64,000 bases of DNA, from positions 3,782,001-3,846,000 of the forward strand of contig NZ_CP041247.1 of NCBI RefSeq assembly GCF_006711645.1, in the 5' to 3' direction. The notes beneath the pieces were generated by a model. That model saw only the letters and a list, made by a program, of their open reading frames with translations, made no database searches and was not told the origin of the DNA. The DNA comes from Klebsiella electrica. GTDB lineage: Bacteria > Pseudomonadota > Gammaproteobacteria > Enterobacterales > Enterobacteriaceae. This document shows, in pieces, positions 39,958-49,208 of the stretch; position 1 is the stretch's first letter; each line of letters opens with the position of its first letter. The position numbers and the translations under genes were made by a program.

Positions 39958-41199
39958 CTATCCGCGATACTCAATCACCGACAGCCCGCCGTTGTAATCC
40001 GTGCTGTAGATAATTCCCTGGGCATCGACGAACACGTCGCAGGACTGAATCACCTGCGGACGACCCGGACGGGTATCCATCATTTTCGCCGGGGCGGCAG
40101 GCACCAGCGCCCCGGTCTCCAGCGGTCGGTAAGGGTTGGAAATATCGTAAGCGCGAACGCCCGCATTCTGGTAAGTGGCGAAAATCAGCGTTGAGCTGAT
40201 AAAGCTGCCGGGGCGATTCTCATGCAGATTATGCGGACCAAAGTGCGCCCCTTTCGCCACGTAGTCAGCTTCATCCGGCTGCGGGAACGTGGAGATACTC
40301 ACCGGATTTGTCGGTTCGCGGATATCAAACAGCCAGATCAGCTTCTCGCCATCCTGCTGGTTATCGAGCACCGCCTCATCCAGCACCACCAGCAGATCCC
40401 GGTCCGGCAGCGGCAACGCGGTATGGGTTCCGCCGCCAAACGGCGGGCTCCAGTTGCGATGGCTGATCAGTTGCGGCTGGGTTCTGTCCTTCACGTCGAG
40501 CAGCGTCAGGCCGCCGTCGCGCCAGCTACCGTAAGCGGTGTCGCCGGCAATAATCGCGTGATGCAAGGCATAGCGCTTGCCTTCCGGCCACTGCGGGGTC
40601 TCCCCCGCCGCCTGGTTCATCCCCGGCAACCACCAGCGCCCGGCAACTTGCGGCTTGCGCGGATCCGCCAGATCGATAGTCAGGAAGATATAATCGCTAA
40701 AACCGTCGATCAGCGCGGAAACGTAGGCCCAACGACCGCCAACGTACCAGATCCGATGAATACCGATACCGCTGAGCGACAAAAAGCCAATCTCGCGCGG
40801 ATGCTCCGGACGCGAAATATCGAACACGCGCAGCCCGGCGCTCCAGCCGCGATCCTGCACATCGCTGACCGTCTCGCCCACCGAGCGGGTGTAATACACC
40901 TTCTCGTCGGCAAAGCGGGTGTCGGCAAACAGATCGCGGGCATTAATGACCAGCAGCAGATCATCATGCGCCTGCAAATGCACGTTCCAGGTCCCCGGCG
41001 GCGCGGCAACGTAGTTTACCGCTTTCGGATGCGCCGGATCGCGCACGTCCACCACCGAAAAACCCTGAGACACCATATGGCCGATATACGCAAAGCCACG
41101 GTGTACCATGAGCTGGACGCCGTCGGGGCGTCCTCCCTGATCGCTATGCCCAATCAGCCGCATATTGCGGCTGTATTCTGGTGTGGGTAACGCCGTCAC
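39958..41199 (-). CDS. LVIVD-repeat beta-propeller protein, function unknown
   Basis: 413-residue protein without a signal peptide, so probably cytosolic. Repeated units of the LVIVD type are spread along it (FAYIGHMVSQGFSVVDVRDPAHPKAV, GLRVFDISRPEHPREIGF, LTLLDVKDRTQPQLISH, GVRAYDISNPYRPLE), as in multi-bladed propellers. It is rich in His placed at inter-blade positions (NVHLQAHDD, ALHHAII, GGTHTALP, GPHNLHENRPG), as in metal-binding propeller enzymes of the selenium-binding-protein group. Last gene of the minus-strand ABC-importer operon. The enzyme idea is inference. Confidence 0.85.
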   Translation of the reverse strand: MTALPTPEYSRNMRLIGHSDQGGRPDGVQLMVHRGFAYIGHMVSQGFSVVDVRDPAHPKAVNYVAAPPGTWNVHLQAHDDLLLVINARDLFADTRFADEKVYYTRSVGETVSDVQDRGWSAGLRVFDISRPEHPREIGFLSLSGIGIHRIWYVGGRWAYVSALIDGFSDYIFLTIDLADPRKPQVAGRWWLPGMNQAAGETPQWPEGKRYALHHAIIAGDTAYGSWRDGGLTLLDVKDRTQPQLISHRNWSPPFGGGTHTALPLPDRDLLVVLDEAVLDNQQDGEKLIWLFDIREPTNPVSISTFPQPDEADYVAKGAHFGPHNLHENRPGSFISSTLIFATYQNAGVRAYDISNPYRPLETGALVPAAPAKMMDTRPGRPQVIQSCDVFVDAQGIIYSTDYNGGLSVIEYRG

Positions 41200-41214
41200 G
41201 CAACCTCCTGTTGT

Positions 41215-41282
41215 CCGGTAGCGCCGCGCTTACCGCGCCTACGGCTGTAGGCCGGGTAAGGCGCCGCCGCCACCCGGCAGTT
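41215..41282. repeat. REP element between the propeller gene and the binding-protein gene
   Basis: GTAGGCCGGGTAAGGCGCCGCCGCCACCCGGC palindrome, plus a partial copy, within the 84-bp gap of the presumed operon. It may protect the upstream mRNA or lower expression of the propeller gene. Confidence 0.75.
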
Positions 41283-41283
41283 G

Positions 41284-42348
41284 TTATTTATTCTTCGCTT
41301 CGAGAGTGGCGAACCACGGGGCGATAAAGTCTTCCGTCTGGCCCCAGCCCGGAATGATTTTACCCAGCGAGGCAACGTTCACCGCCCCCGGCTGCGCCGC
41401 CAGCAGCGCCTGCGGAATAGCCGCCGCTTTGAAGTCATAGGTTGCAGGGGTCGGCTCCCCGGCAATCTTATTGGCGATCAGCCGCACGTTGGTGGCGCCG
41501 ATAAGTTTCGGATCCACCGCCACGCTCACCTTCCACGGGCTGCCGGATTCACGCATCAATTGCAGGTCCTGGTTAGAAATATCAATGCTGTAGAGTTTAA
41601 TCTCGCTGCGACCGTTCTCCTTCAGCGCTTTATAGGCCCCCTGGCTGAACGCATCCCAGGTTCCCCAAATCGCATCGATCTTGCCTTTCGGGTATTTGGC
41701 CAGAATCGCGCCGACCTTATTGGCGGTGTCGCCCTGCACGTCGGAAGAGACGGCGCCAATCGACTCCAGCTCTTTAATCCCCGGGTTTTGCTTCAGCAGC
41801 GTCTGGTACGCTGCCTGGCGGCGCTCCATCGGCGGGAAACCGGCGACCCACAGTTTGACGATGTTGGCTTTGCCGTTGAAGTCTTTCACCAGTTGGCCAA
41901 AGGAGAGATCGGTCAGCGAGGCGTCATCCTGTTGGGTGACGGTAACGCCGGGGATCTCGCCATTGACCGCAGTATCGAACACGGCGACTTTAATCCCGGC
42001 GTCCACCGCTTTTTTCACCAGCGCGGTCGAGTACGGATCGCGTCCCTGGGAGAGAATAATGCCGTCGTATTTCTGGCTAATTGCCTGGTTAACGAAGTCC
42101 TGGAATTTGGCGTCATCGCCGTTGCTCAGAAAGGTGCTGATTTTAAAACCGAGCTTTTTCCCCTCCTGAATCGCCCCGGAGACAAACTGGGTGGTGTTAT
42201 CGTCGGATCCCAGATTACGGATAACCGCAATGCGAATCGGACCGCTATGTTCGGCAATCGCCGCCGGGATCGGCGTCGGGGTTTCCGCAAAGGCCGCCGC
42301 AGAGTTGAACAACCCCAATGCGATCAGTGAAAGCGTTATCTTTTTCAT
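41284..42348 (-). CDS. ABC transporter sugar-type periplasmic binding protein
   Basis: 354-residue periplasmic binding protein of the ribose/LacI-like (PBP1) class. The signal peptide MKKITLSLIALGLFNSAAAFA is followed by PIRIAVIRNLGSDDNTTQFVSGAIQEGKKLGF. Ligand-site-like segments are GIILSQGRDPYSTALVKKAVDAGIKVAVFDT and AIWGTWDAFSQGAYKAL. The substrate is not known from sequence. Position next to mtnK/mtnA and a MetJ-like site points to a methylthio-sugar or similar compound, by inference. Confidence 0.9.
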   Translation of the reverse strand: MKKITLSLIALGLFNSAAAFAETPTPIPAAIAEHSGPIRIAVIRNLGSDDNTTQFVSGAIQEGKKLGFKISTFLSNGDDAKFQDFVNQAISQKYDGIILSQGRDPYSTALVKKAVDAGIKVAVFDTAVNGEIPGVTVTQQDDASLTDLSFGQLVKDFNGKANIVKLWVAGFPPMERRQAAYQTLLKQNPGIKELESIGAVSSDVQGDTANKVGAILAKYPKGKIDAIWGTWDAFSQGAYKALKENGRSEIKLYSIDISNQDLQLMRESGSPWKVSVAVDPKLIGATNVRLIANKIAGEPTPATYDFKAAAIPQALLAAQPGAVNVASLGKIIPGWGQTEDFIAPWFATLEAKNK

Positions 42349-42368
42349 GGTGTTTACCCTGTAAAATT

Positions 42369-43367
42369 TTATGTGCGGCGCTGAAAGTAGGTCAGTGCGA
42401 GCGCGCCAGCCAGCACCAGCCCTTTAATAATGTCCATGGCGTAGTACGGCACCGACAGCATCACCAGGCCGTTGGAGAGCACGCCAAGAATCACCGCCCC
42501 CACCAGCGTGCCCAGCGCGTTCGGTTTACCTGAACCCGCCAGGGAAAAGCCAATCCACGCCGCCGCCACCGCATCCATCAGGTAGCCGCTGCCGGCATTA
42601 ACCTGCGAGGAACCGATGCGCGAGGCCAGTAAAATGCCGCCCAGCCCGGCCAGCAGCGAGGCGATAACATAGGCCGCCACTTTATAGCGGGTGATGCGCA
42701 GCCCGGAGAGCCGCGCAGCCTCTGGGTTTCCGCCGATGGCGTACATTCTGCGCCCGTGCGTGGTGAACGAGAGCGCCAGCTGGGCAACCACGGTCACCAC
42801 CAGCATCACGATCACAATCGTAGGCACCTGTCCCAACGCACCGAAGGCGGCCGGAATCACCCCTTCCGCCATGTCACCGCTCGGCAATACCATGTTCTCG
42901 GTAATCGAGCCGCCGTAGCTGTAGGTCATTGCCACGCCCTGAATCACAAACAGGCTGGCGAGGGTGGCGAGCATGTCGGGAATGCGCAGGACGACAATCA
43001 AAAAAGCGTTGAACAGCCCCACCAGCGTACAGAGCGCCAGGGTGACCAGGATCGCCTCAGTAGTGCCAAAGCCGTGCCAGACAAACAGCGAGATAACCAG
43101 CGCGTTTGCCAGCGAGGCCGTTGAGCCCACCGACAGGTCAAAGCCGCCGATGGTCAACGACACAGAGACGCCAATCGCAATCACCGTCACAATGGCGATG
43201 GAGCGCAAAATGTTGATGATATTGAACGGGTCGAGGAAGTTGTCCGAGGCGAGGCCAAAAACGGCGATCAGCGCCACCACGGTCAGCAACATGCCCCATT
43301 TATAAAGAAAATCAAAAAATCGCTGACGACCCGATGCCGTCGCGTTCACTGTCAGGGCCTTGCTCAC
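42369..43367 (-). CDS. ABC transporter permease, RbsC family
   Basis: 332-residue inner-membrane permease of the monosaccharide (CUT2) type, with about nine hydrophobic segments. Conserved GGFDLSVGSTASLANAL and ASRIGSSQVNAGSGYLMDAVAAAWIGFSLAGSGKPNALGTLVGAVILGVLSNGL are typical of RbsC. The four-base ATGA overlap with the ATPase stop shows coupled translation. A single gene suggests a homodimer. Confidence 0.92.
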   Translation of the reverse strand: MSKALTVNATASGRQRFFDFLYKWGMLLTVVALIAVFGLASDNFLDPFNIINILRSIAIVTVIAIGVSVSLTIGGFDLSVGSTASLANALVISLFVWHGFGTTEAILVTLALCTLVGLFNAFLIVVLRIPDMLATLASLFVIQGVAMTYSYGGSITENMVLPSGDMAEGVIPAAFGALGQVPTIVIVMLVVTVVAQLALSFTTHGRRMYAIGGNPEAARLSGLRITRYKVAAYVIASLLAGLGGILLASRIGSSQVNAGSGYLMDAVAAAWIGFSLAGSGKPNALGTLVGAVILGVLSNGLVMLSVPYYAMDIIKGLVLAGALALTYFQRRT

Positions 43368-44866
43368 GCTGCTGCTCCTCCGGTGGAGTAATAAAGTAGT
43401 GTCTCTTCCCGGGCCTCAGCGCCCGGTATTTCTGCGACGATACGGCCATCCCACAACACGCAAATGCGGTCGCACAATCCCACCAGCTCAGAAAATTCGC
43501 CCGAGGCATAAATCACCCCTTTGCCCTCTCGCGCCAGCCCGTCGATCAGGGTGAACAGGTCGGTTTTTGCTTTCACATCGACGCCCTTGGTCGGCTCATC
43601 GAATATCAAGACGTTGGCGTTGCCGCGCAGCCATTTGCCGATCGCCACCTTCTGCTGATTACCGCCGGACAGCCGACGCAGGGTCTGGCCCGGACCGGTG
43701 GTACGAATGCCGATGCGGGCAATCACCTCTTCCGCCCAGCGCCATGCCTGGCGATGGCCGAACAGGCTCCAGCGCGAAAAGCTGTTATCGGCGCTAACCG
43801 CCAGATTCATACCGATCGGTTCTTCGATAAAAATGCCCTCTTTGCGCCGCTCTTCCGGCACCAGCGCCAGCCCGCGCAGCACAGAATCGGCCGGGTCGCG
43901 AGGTCGCCACGGCTGGCTGTTCAACTCCCCGCGCGTCAGGCGGCTTTTGCTGGCGCCAAACAGCGCTTTGCACAGTTCGGTTTTTCCCGCCCCGGCCAGG
44001 CCGGCGATACCAAGGATTTCGCCTTTGCGCAGACGCAGCGAAATACCCTGCAGCAGCCCCTCATCATGCAGACCGTCAACCTGTAACAGAATCTCTTCGC
44101 CGTGCGGCGGACGTTTCGGCGGGAAGATATCGCTCAGCTCGTGGCCGAGCATCTTCTCGACGATCTGCTCGCCGCTCAGATCGTTCATCGGGCAGCTCTC
44201 AATCAGCTTCCCGTCGCGCAACACCGTCAGGGTGTCGCAGATAGCCTTCAGCTCATGAATGCGGTGGGAGATAAACACCACGCCGATCCCCTGCTGTTGC
44301 AGGCGGCGTACCACCGTAAACAGGCGCTCGCTTTCATGCTGATCGAGCGGCGCGGTAGGTTCATCCAGAATCAAAAACCGGCAATGGTGCGACAGCGCGC
44401 GGGCCAGCAGAATCTGCTGCTTCTCCGCGAGGGTACAGCTGTCGATGGGGCGACGCACATCGAGCGTAATATCCAGTTGGGCCAGAGCCTCGCGCGCCTG
44501 TTCGCGCACCGCGCGCCAGCTAAAGCCCAGCCCCGGCTCCGCCAGGCGATCCAGCATAATGTTTTCCGCAATGGACAGGCCGGGCACCAGCGCCACATCG
44601 ACCTCCTGCTGCACCAGATGAATGCCCAGCTGTTTCGCATCCCGCGGCGAGCGAACGCTCACCGGCTGGTTATTGATGACGATCTCGCCCTCATAGTGGG
44701 CGTGCGTTCCGCATAGCACCGCCATCAGCGTCGATTTCCCCGCCCCGTTAGCACCGGTCAGCGCGTGTACCGACCCTCCCCGCAGGGTGAACGCCACATT
44801 GCTCAGCGCCCTGAAACCGGAAAAGGCCAGATTAATGTTGTTCATCTCAAGACGATTCACTGTCAT
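43364..44866 (-). CDS. ABC transporter ATP-binding protein, RbsA type
   Basis: 500-residue double ATPase. First domain: Walker A TGANGAGKST, the degenerate signature CTLAEKQQILLARAL, Walker B LILDEPTAPLD. Second domain: GLAGAGKTE, RLSGGNQQKVAIGKWL, LIFDEPTKGVD. This is the layout of monosaccharide importers. First gene of the four-gene minus-strand operon; its promoter lies in the 161-bp gap shared with hcxA, where MetJ-like boxes are found. Confidence 0.92.
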   Translation of the reverse strand: MTVNRLEMNNINLAFSGFRALSNVAFTLRGGSVHALTGANGAGKSTLMAVLCGTHAHYEGEIVINNQPVSVRSPRDAKQLGIHLVQQEVDVALVPGLSIAENIMLDRLAEPGLGFSWRAVREQAREALAQLDITLDVRRPIDSCTLAEKQQILLARALSHHCRFLILDEPTAPLDQHESERLFTVVRRLQQQGIGVVFISHRIHELKAICDTLTVLRDGKLIESCPMNDLSGEQIVEKMLGHELSDIFPPKRPPHGEEILLQVDGLHDEGLLQGISLRLRKGEILGIAGLAGAGKTELCKALFGASKSRLTRGELNSQPWRPRDPADSVLRGLALVPEERRKEGIFIEEPIGMNLAVSADNSFSRWSLFGHRQAWRWAEEVIARIGIRTTGPGQTLRRLSGGNQQKVAIGKWLRGNANVLIFDEPTKGVDVKAKTDLFTLIDGLAREGKGVIYASGEFSELVGLCDRICVLWDGRIVAEIPGAEAREETLLYYSTGGAAA

Positions 44867-44968
44867 CCGCCGGGACCTTTACGATTAATATTCTGATTTA
44901 ACGAATTTTTCACAGCCGACCTTGACTGACAACTGCGTAAAAGGCATAAGATAAAACGAAATAATATT

Positions 44969-44992
44969 AGCCATCCGGATGTCCAGACATAA
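44969..44992. promoter_or_regulatory. MetJ-box-like array between the ABC operon and hcxA
   Basis: Three tandem 8-mers AGCCATCC, GGATGTCC and AGACATAA, each matching the met box at five of eight positions. Weak singly, but tandem and placed 36 bases before hcxA. Comparative studies, as I recall, place ybdH (hcxA) in the enterobacterial MetJ regulon. Confidence 0.5.
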
Positions 44993-45027
44993 CATCAGGT
45001 TAGCGAAACGAAATAAGGACAGCGTTC

Positions 45028-46125
45028 ATGAGCAACAGCGATATCCGCGTAGTACCCGGCCCGGCTAACTATTTTTCCCATGACGGCAGCCTTGCCCGCC
45101 TGCACGATTTTTACAGCGACGAGCAGCTTGCCCGCGCCATCTGGATCTACGGCGAGCGCGCCATCGCCGGTGCGCAGGCGTTCCTGCCGCAGGCGTTTCA
45201 CGCCGTCGGCGCCAAAAAAGTGCTGTTTAGCGGGCACTGCAGCGAAAGCGACGTCGCGCAGCTGGTCGCCGAAGCCGGGGATGACCGGGCCGTGGTGATC
45301 GGCGTCGGCGGCGGCGCACTGCTGGATACCGCCAAGGCCGTGGCCCGCCGCTTAGGCCTGCCGGTGGTAGCCATTCCGACCATCGCCGCCACCTGTGCCG
45401 CGTGGACCCCGCTGTCGGTGTGGTACAACGACGCCGGGCAGGCGCTGCATTTTGAAATCTTCGATGACGCCAACTTCCTGGTGCTGGTGGAGCCGCAAAT
45501 CATCCTCAACGCCCCGGCGGAATATCTGCTGGCGGGAATCGGCGATACGCTGGCGAAATGGTATGAGGCGGTGGTGCTGGCACCGAAACCGGAAACGTTG
45601 CCGCTGACCGTACGCCTGGGGATTAACGGCGCGCTGGCCATTCGCGACGTTCTGCTGCAAAGCAGCGAGACCGCGCTGGCGGATCAGCAGCACGGCGAGC
45701 TGTCGCAGGCGTTCCGCGATGTGACGGATGCCATTATCGCTGGCGGCGGGATGGTCGGCGGCTTAGGCGAACGCTATACCCGCGTCGCCGCCGCCCATGC
45801 GGTGCATAACGGCCTGACAATTCTGCCGCAGACCGATAAATTCCTGCATGGCACCAAGGTCGCCTACGGCATTCTGGTGCAAAGCGCCCTGCTGGGTCAG
45901 GACGATGTGCTGGCTCAGTTGATTAACGCCTGGCAGCGTTTCAACCTGCCCACCACCCTGGCGGAACTCGACGTGGATATCCACAACCGCGACGAACTGG
46001 ATCGGGTCATCGCCCATACTCTGCGCCCGGTGGAATCAATCCACTTCCTGCCGGTGGAACTAACGCCGCAAAGCCTGGCCGCCGCGTTTGAGAAAGTGGA
46101 AAACTTCCGCAGACAGGTGCATTGA
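45028..46125 (+). CDS. hcxA: Hydroxycarboxylate dehydrogenase A (YbdH)
   Basis: Iron-containing-alcohol-dehydrogenase/glycerol-dehydrogenase-like enzyme, 365 residues (E. coli 362), that in E. coli reduces 2-oxoacids such as 2-oxoglutarate and 2-oxobutanoate with NADPH. The dinucleotide motif GVGGGALLDTAKAVA and metal-site His segments (AAAHAVHNGLTIL, KFLHGTKVAYG) are present. Its place among methionine-salvage genes suggests that the keto-methionine compound could be a natural substrate; that is inference. Confidence 0.93.
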   Translation: MSNSDIRVVPGPANYFSHDGSLARLHDFYSDEQLARAIWIYGERAIAGAQAFLPQAFHAVGAKKVLFSGHCSESDVAQLVAEAGDDRAVVIGVGGGALLDTAKAVARRLGLPVVAIPTIAATCAAWTPLSVWYNDAGQALHFEIFDDANFLVLVEPQIILNAPAEYLLAGIGDTLAKWYEAVVLAPKPETLPLTVRLGINGALAIRDVLLQSSETALADQQHGELSQAFRDVTDAIIAGGGMVGGLGERYTRVAAAHAVHNGLTILPQTDKFLHGTKVAYGILVQSALLGQDDVLAQLINAWQRFNLPTTLAELDVDIHNRDELDRVIAHTLRPVESIHFLPVELTPQSLAAAFEKVENFRRQVH

Positions 46126-46301
46126 CGGACGGGAATCTCGCTCTGTACCTCATGATGCATCTGCCACTCACAGTACGAGGTCATCATGCAGATCGAGTGA
46201 ACGGGTAAAAAGCGTTGGTTACCGGGGCCAGCCCGGCAGCCGGACAAATCTCCGCTACCGGTCTGGATGTTGATGGGGGACTTAATGCCTGAAGGAAGGG
46301 C

Positions 46302-46499
46302 TTAACAACACTTCGCGCCGCCTTTTCCGCCGTAGCGCGCATCCTGTCGCTCGCGAAAGAACTCTTCATAGGTCATCGGCGTTTGCTCAGGATGCGTCTG
46401 GCGAATATGCTCGACATAATTATCGTAATCGGGCACGCCGATCATCATTTTCGCCGCCTGACCCAAATACTTCCCGGCTTTCGAAAGGGTATCAAACAT
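46302..46499 (-). CDS. ybdD: YbdD, small YbdD/YjiX family protein
   Basis: 65-residue protein (DUF466) found directly downstream of CstA-type transporters; its homologue YjiX is linked with the pyruvate transporter BtsT. Conserved [41 protein letters not shown], ending in a Cys pair. It follows cstA by 50 bp and is probably cotranscribed. Likely an accessory factor; mechanism uncertain. Confidence 0.94.
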   Translation of the reverse strand: MFDTLSKAGKYLGQAAKMMIGVPDYDNYVEHIRQTHPEQTPMTYEEFFRERQDARYGGKGGAKCC

Positions 46500-46549
46500 A
46501 GTGCTCTCTCATGACTCCCCCCTTTCCGCACGCGAAAAGGGGGTTAGGT

Positions 46550-48655
46550 TTAATGTGCGCGCTTTGCCTGAGCCGCCATCGGCTCTGCGCCGTCAGGTAA
46601 CGCCTCATAAGGCGTCTCTTTCGCCGTCGGTTTATCCTCTTTCAACGCCGCCAGCGCGGTTTTGATGGAGAAGAACGCCAGCACCACCACGACCACCATA
46701 AAGAAGAGGGTTAACCCCGCATCCAGGCGGTTGTTAAAGACCAGCTGCGCCAGCTGAGATTCGGTGTACTGAGGCGGAATCGTACCGCTGTCGATCATCG
46801 CCTGGAACTTATTGGCAATCGCCAGGAAGCCGACTTTGGTATCCGGGCTGAACGACTTCTGCCAGCCGGCGGTCAGAGTGCAAATCAACAGCCAGGTCGT
46901 CGGCAGCAGCGCCACCCAGGCATAGCGTTCGCGCTTCATTTTAAACAGTACCACCGCACACAGCATCAATGCCATCCCCGCCAGCATCTGGTTCGCGATA
47001 CCAAACAGCGGCCACAGGGTGTTAATCCCGCCGAGCGGGTCAACAACCCCTTGATGCAGGAAGTATCCCCACGCCAGCACGCAAAGCCCGGTCGCCAGCA
47101 GGTTGGCCGGCAGCGAGTTGGTTTTCTTCAGGCCTGGGCTTATCACGCCCAGCAAATCCTGCAGCATAAAGCGCGCCGCACGGGTCCCGGCATCAACCGC
47201 CGTCAGGATGAACAGCGCTTCAAACAGAATGGCGAAGTGATACCAGAAGGAGACATCCATCAGGCCGCCCAGCGAGCCGTGCAGGATGTAGGCCATCCCC
47301 ACCGCCAGCGTCGGCGCGCCGCCGGCCCGCGAGATGATCGACTGCTCGCCCACTTCGCTGGCTATCTGGCGCAGCGTATCCGGCGTAATGCTAAAGCCCC
47401 AGCTGCTGACCACCTGCGCGGCAGAGGCCACCACATCGGTGGTGCCAGCCGGTGCCAGTACCGCCATCGGGCTGTTCATCGCAAAGTAGACGCCCGGATC
47501 GATAACGCAGGCCGCCACCAGCGCCATGATAGCGACAAAGGACTCCATCAGCATGCCGCCATAACCGATAAAGCAGGCCTGGCCCTCATTCGCCAGCATC
47601 TTTGGCGTGGTCCCGGATGAAATCAGCGCATGGAAGCCGGAGACCGCGCCGCAGGCGATGGTGATAAACAGGAACGGGAACATGCTGCCGGACCAGACCG
47701 GGCCGGTGCCGTCAATAAATTTGGTCAGCGCTGGCATGGTCAGCGTCGGGCGCATAATCAAAATACCAATCGCCAGCCCGACGATGGTGCCGATTTTCAG
47801 GAAGGTCGACAGGTAATCACGCGGCGCCAGCAGCAGCCACACCGGAAGAACGGCGGCAATAAAACCATAGCCCACCAGAATCCAGGTCAGCTGTACGCCG
47901 GTATAATCAAACCACGGCGCCCAGGTCGGGCTTTCCGCCACCCACCCGCCGGAGACAATCGCGAACACCAGCATCACCAGACCAATCACCGACACTTCGC
48001 CAATCCGTCCCGGACGCAGGTAGCGAATGTAGATCCCCATAAAGATCGCCAGCGGGATAGTAAAGGCCACGGTATAGGTGCCCCACGGGCTGTGGGTCAG
48101 CGCTTTGACCACGATCATCGCCAGTACCGCGAGGATAATCACCATAATCATAAAGCAGGCTACCAGCGCCAGTACGCCAGCGGTTGGCCCCATCTCTTCT
48201 TTCACCAGCTCGCCGAGAGATCGTCCATCGCGGCGGGTCGAAACAAACAGCACCATAAAGTCCTGCACCGCGCCAGCCAGCACCACCCCGGCGAGGATCC
48301 AGATCATTCCCGGCAGATAGCCCATTTGCGCCGCCAGCACCGGCCCCACCAGCGGCCCTGCACCGGCAATCGCCGCAAAATGATGACCGAACAGCACTTT
48401 TTTATCGGTCGGGACATAATCAAGGCCGTCGTTGTGCCGAACGGCGGGGGTCATGCGCGTAGGGTCAACCGCCAGCACATTGTTGGCGATATAGAGACCG
48501 TAAAAACGATAGGCAATCAGATAAATGCAGACTGCCGCGACGACAATCCATAACGCATTAATCTGTTCACCCCGGTTTAAGGCGATGTAGCCGAGGGCAA
48601 AGGCTCCGACAACCGAGAGCAATGTCCAGATGAGGTATTTCCCTGAATGATTCAT
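46550..48655 (-). CDS. cstA: Carbon-starvation transporter CstA
   Basis: Large inner-membrane transporter, 701 residues, for peptides and pyruvate, induced by carbon starvation through CRP in E. coli. About sixteen hydrophobic segments. The conserved HHFAAIAGAGPLVGPVLAAQMGYLPG and ISSGTTPKMLANEGQACFIGYGGMLMES are present. A TCACA half-site occurs upstream near 48769, but a full CRP palindrome was not clear. Confidence 0.97.
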   Translation of the reverse strand: MNHSGKYLIWTLLSVVGAFALGYIALNRGEQINALWIVVAAVCIYLIAYRFYGLYIANNVLAVDPTRMTPAVRHNDGLDYVPTDKKVLFGHHFAAIAGAGPLVGPVLAAQMGYLPGMIWILAGVVLAGAVQDFMVLFVSTRRDGRSLGELVKEEMGPTAGVLALVACFMIMVIILAVLAMIVVKALTHSPWGTYTVAFTIPLAIFMGIYIRYLRPGRIGEVSVIGLVMLVFAIVSGGWVAESPTWAPWFDYTGVQLTWILVGYGFIAAVLPVWLLLAPRDYLSTFLKIGTIVGLAIGILIMRPTLTMPALTKFIDGTGPVWSGSMFPFLFITIACGAVSGFHALISSGTTPKMLANEGQACFIGYGGMLMESFVAIMALVAACVIDPGVYFAMNSPMAVLAPAGTTDVVASAAQVVSSWGFSITPDTLRQIASEVGEQSIISRAGGAPTLAVGMAYILHGSLGGLMDVSFWYHFAILFEALFILTAVDAGTRAARFMLQDLLGVISPGLKKTNSLPANLLATGLCVLAWGYFLHQGVVDPLGGINTLWPLFGIANQMLAGMALMLCAVVLFKMKRERYAWVALLPTTWLLICTLTAGWQKSFSPDTKVGFLAIANKFQAMIDSGTIPPQYTESQLAQLVFNNRLDAGLTLFFMVVVVVLAFFSIKTALAALKEDKPTAKETPYEALPDGAEPMAAQAKRAH

Positions 48656-48850
48656 CGTTGCGTTCCACCGGTAAGGTAATCAGAATGTTACATTTTGTTT
48701 CTAGAACACAACGCCGGGTTTAACAACATTGAAACCGTACAGATGTCGTGCAAAGGCAAGGATTTATCTCACATTGCTAGCGAGATCACTTCTGAAGGGA
48801 AAATGGAATGTATCGCCAGCAAGAAAGCGCTACATGATACATCGTCAGAC
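48656..48850. other. cstA upstream region
   Basis: About 195 bases of cstA leader and promoter sequence on the minus strand before the repeat array begins. No gene is seen. Confidence 0.6.
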
Positions 48851-49203
48851 GCCCCCCGGATTGCGGCGTAAACGCCTTATCCGGGCTACCCGACCGCACA
48901 GCCAGGAAAACAGAGACGTAGCCCAGGACCCGTAGCCCCGGTAAGCGTAGCGCCACCGGGGAACCAGCCGCAGACATATCGCAACACGAAGGACCCGTGG
49001 GACCCGTAGCACCCGTAGCCCCGGTAAGCGCAGCGCCACCGGGGAGCCAGCCGCAGACATATCGCAACACGAAGGACCCGTGGGACCCGTAGCCCCGGTA
49101 AGCGTAGCGCCACCGGGGAACCAGCCGCAGACATATCGCAACACAGAGGCCCCGTGGGACCCGTAGCCCGGCTAAGGCGTTTACGCCGCCAGCCGGGATC
49201 AGC
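48851..49203. repeat. 74-bp tandem REP array between cstA and entH
   Basis: GTAGCCCCGGTAAGCG begins at 48932, 49015 and 49089, and a divergent copy at 49163; spacings are 83, 74 and 74. Each unit has a CCCCGGT...ACCGGGG hairpin and the tail CAGACATATCGCAACAC. The first spacing is longer because ACCCGTAGC is duplicated. Degenerate REPs flank both ends. Confidence 0.9.
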
Positions 49204-49208
49204 CCTCC

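Noticed and set aside
48745..48790. CRP site upstream of cstA
   Set aside because: A TCACA half-site is present but the opposite half does not match TGTGA well.
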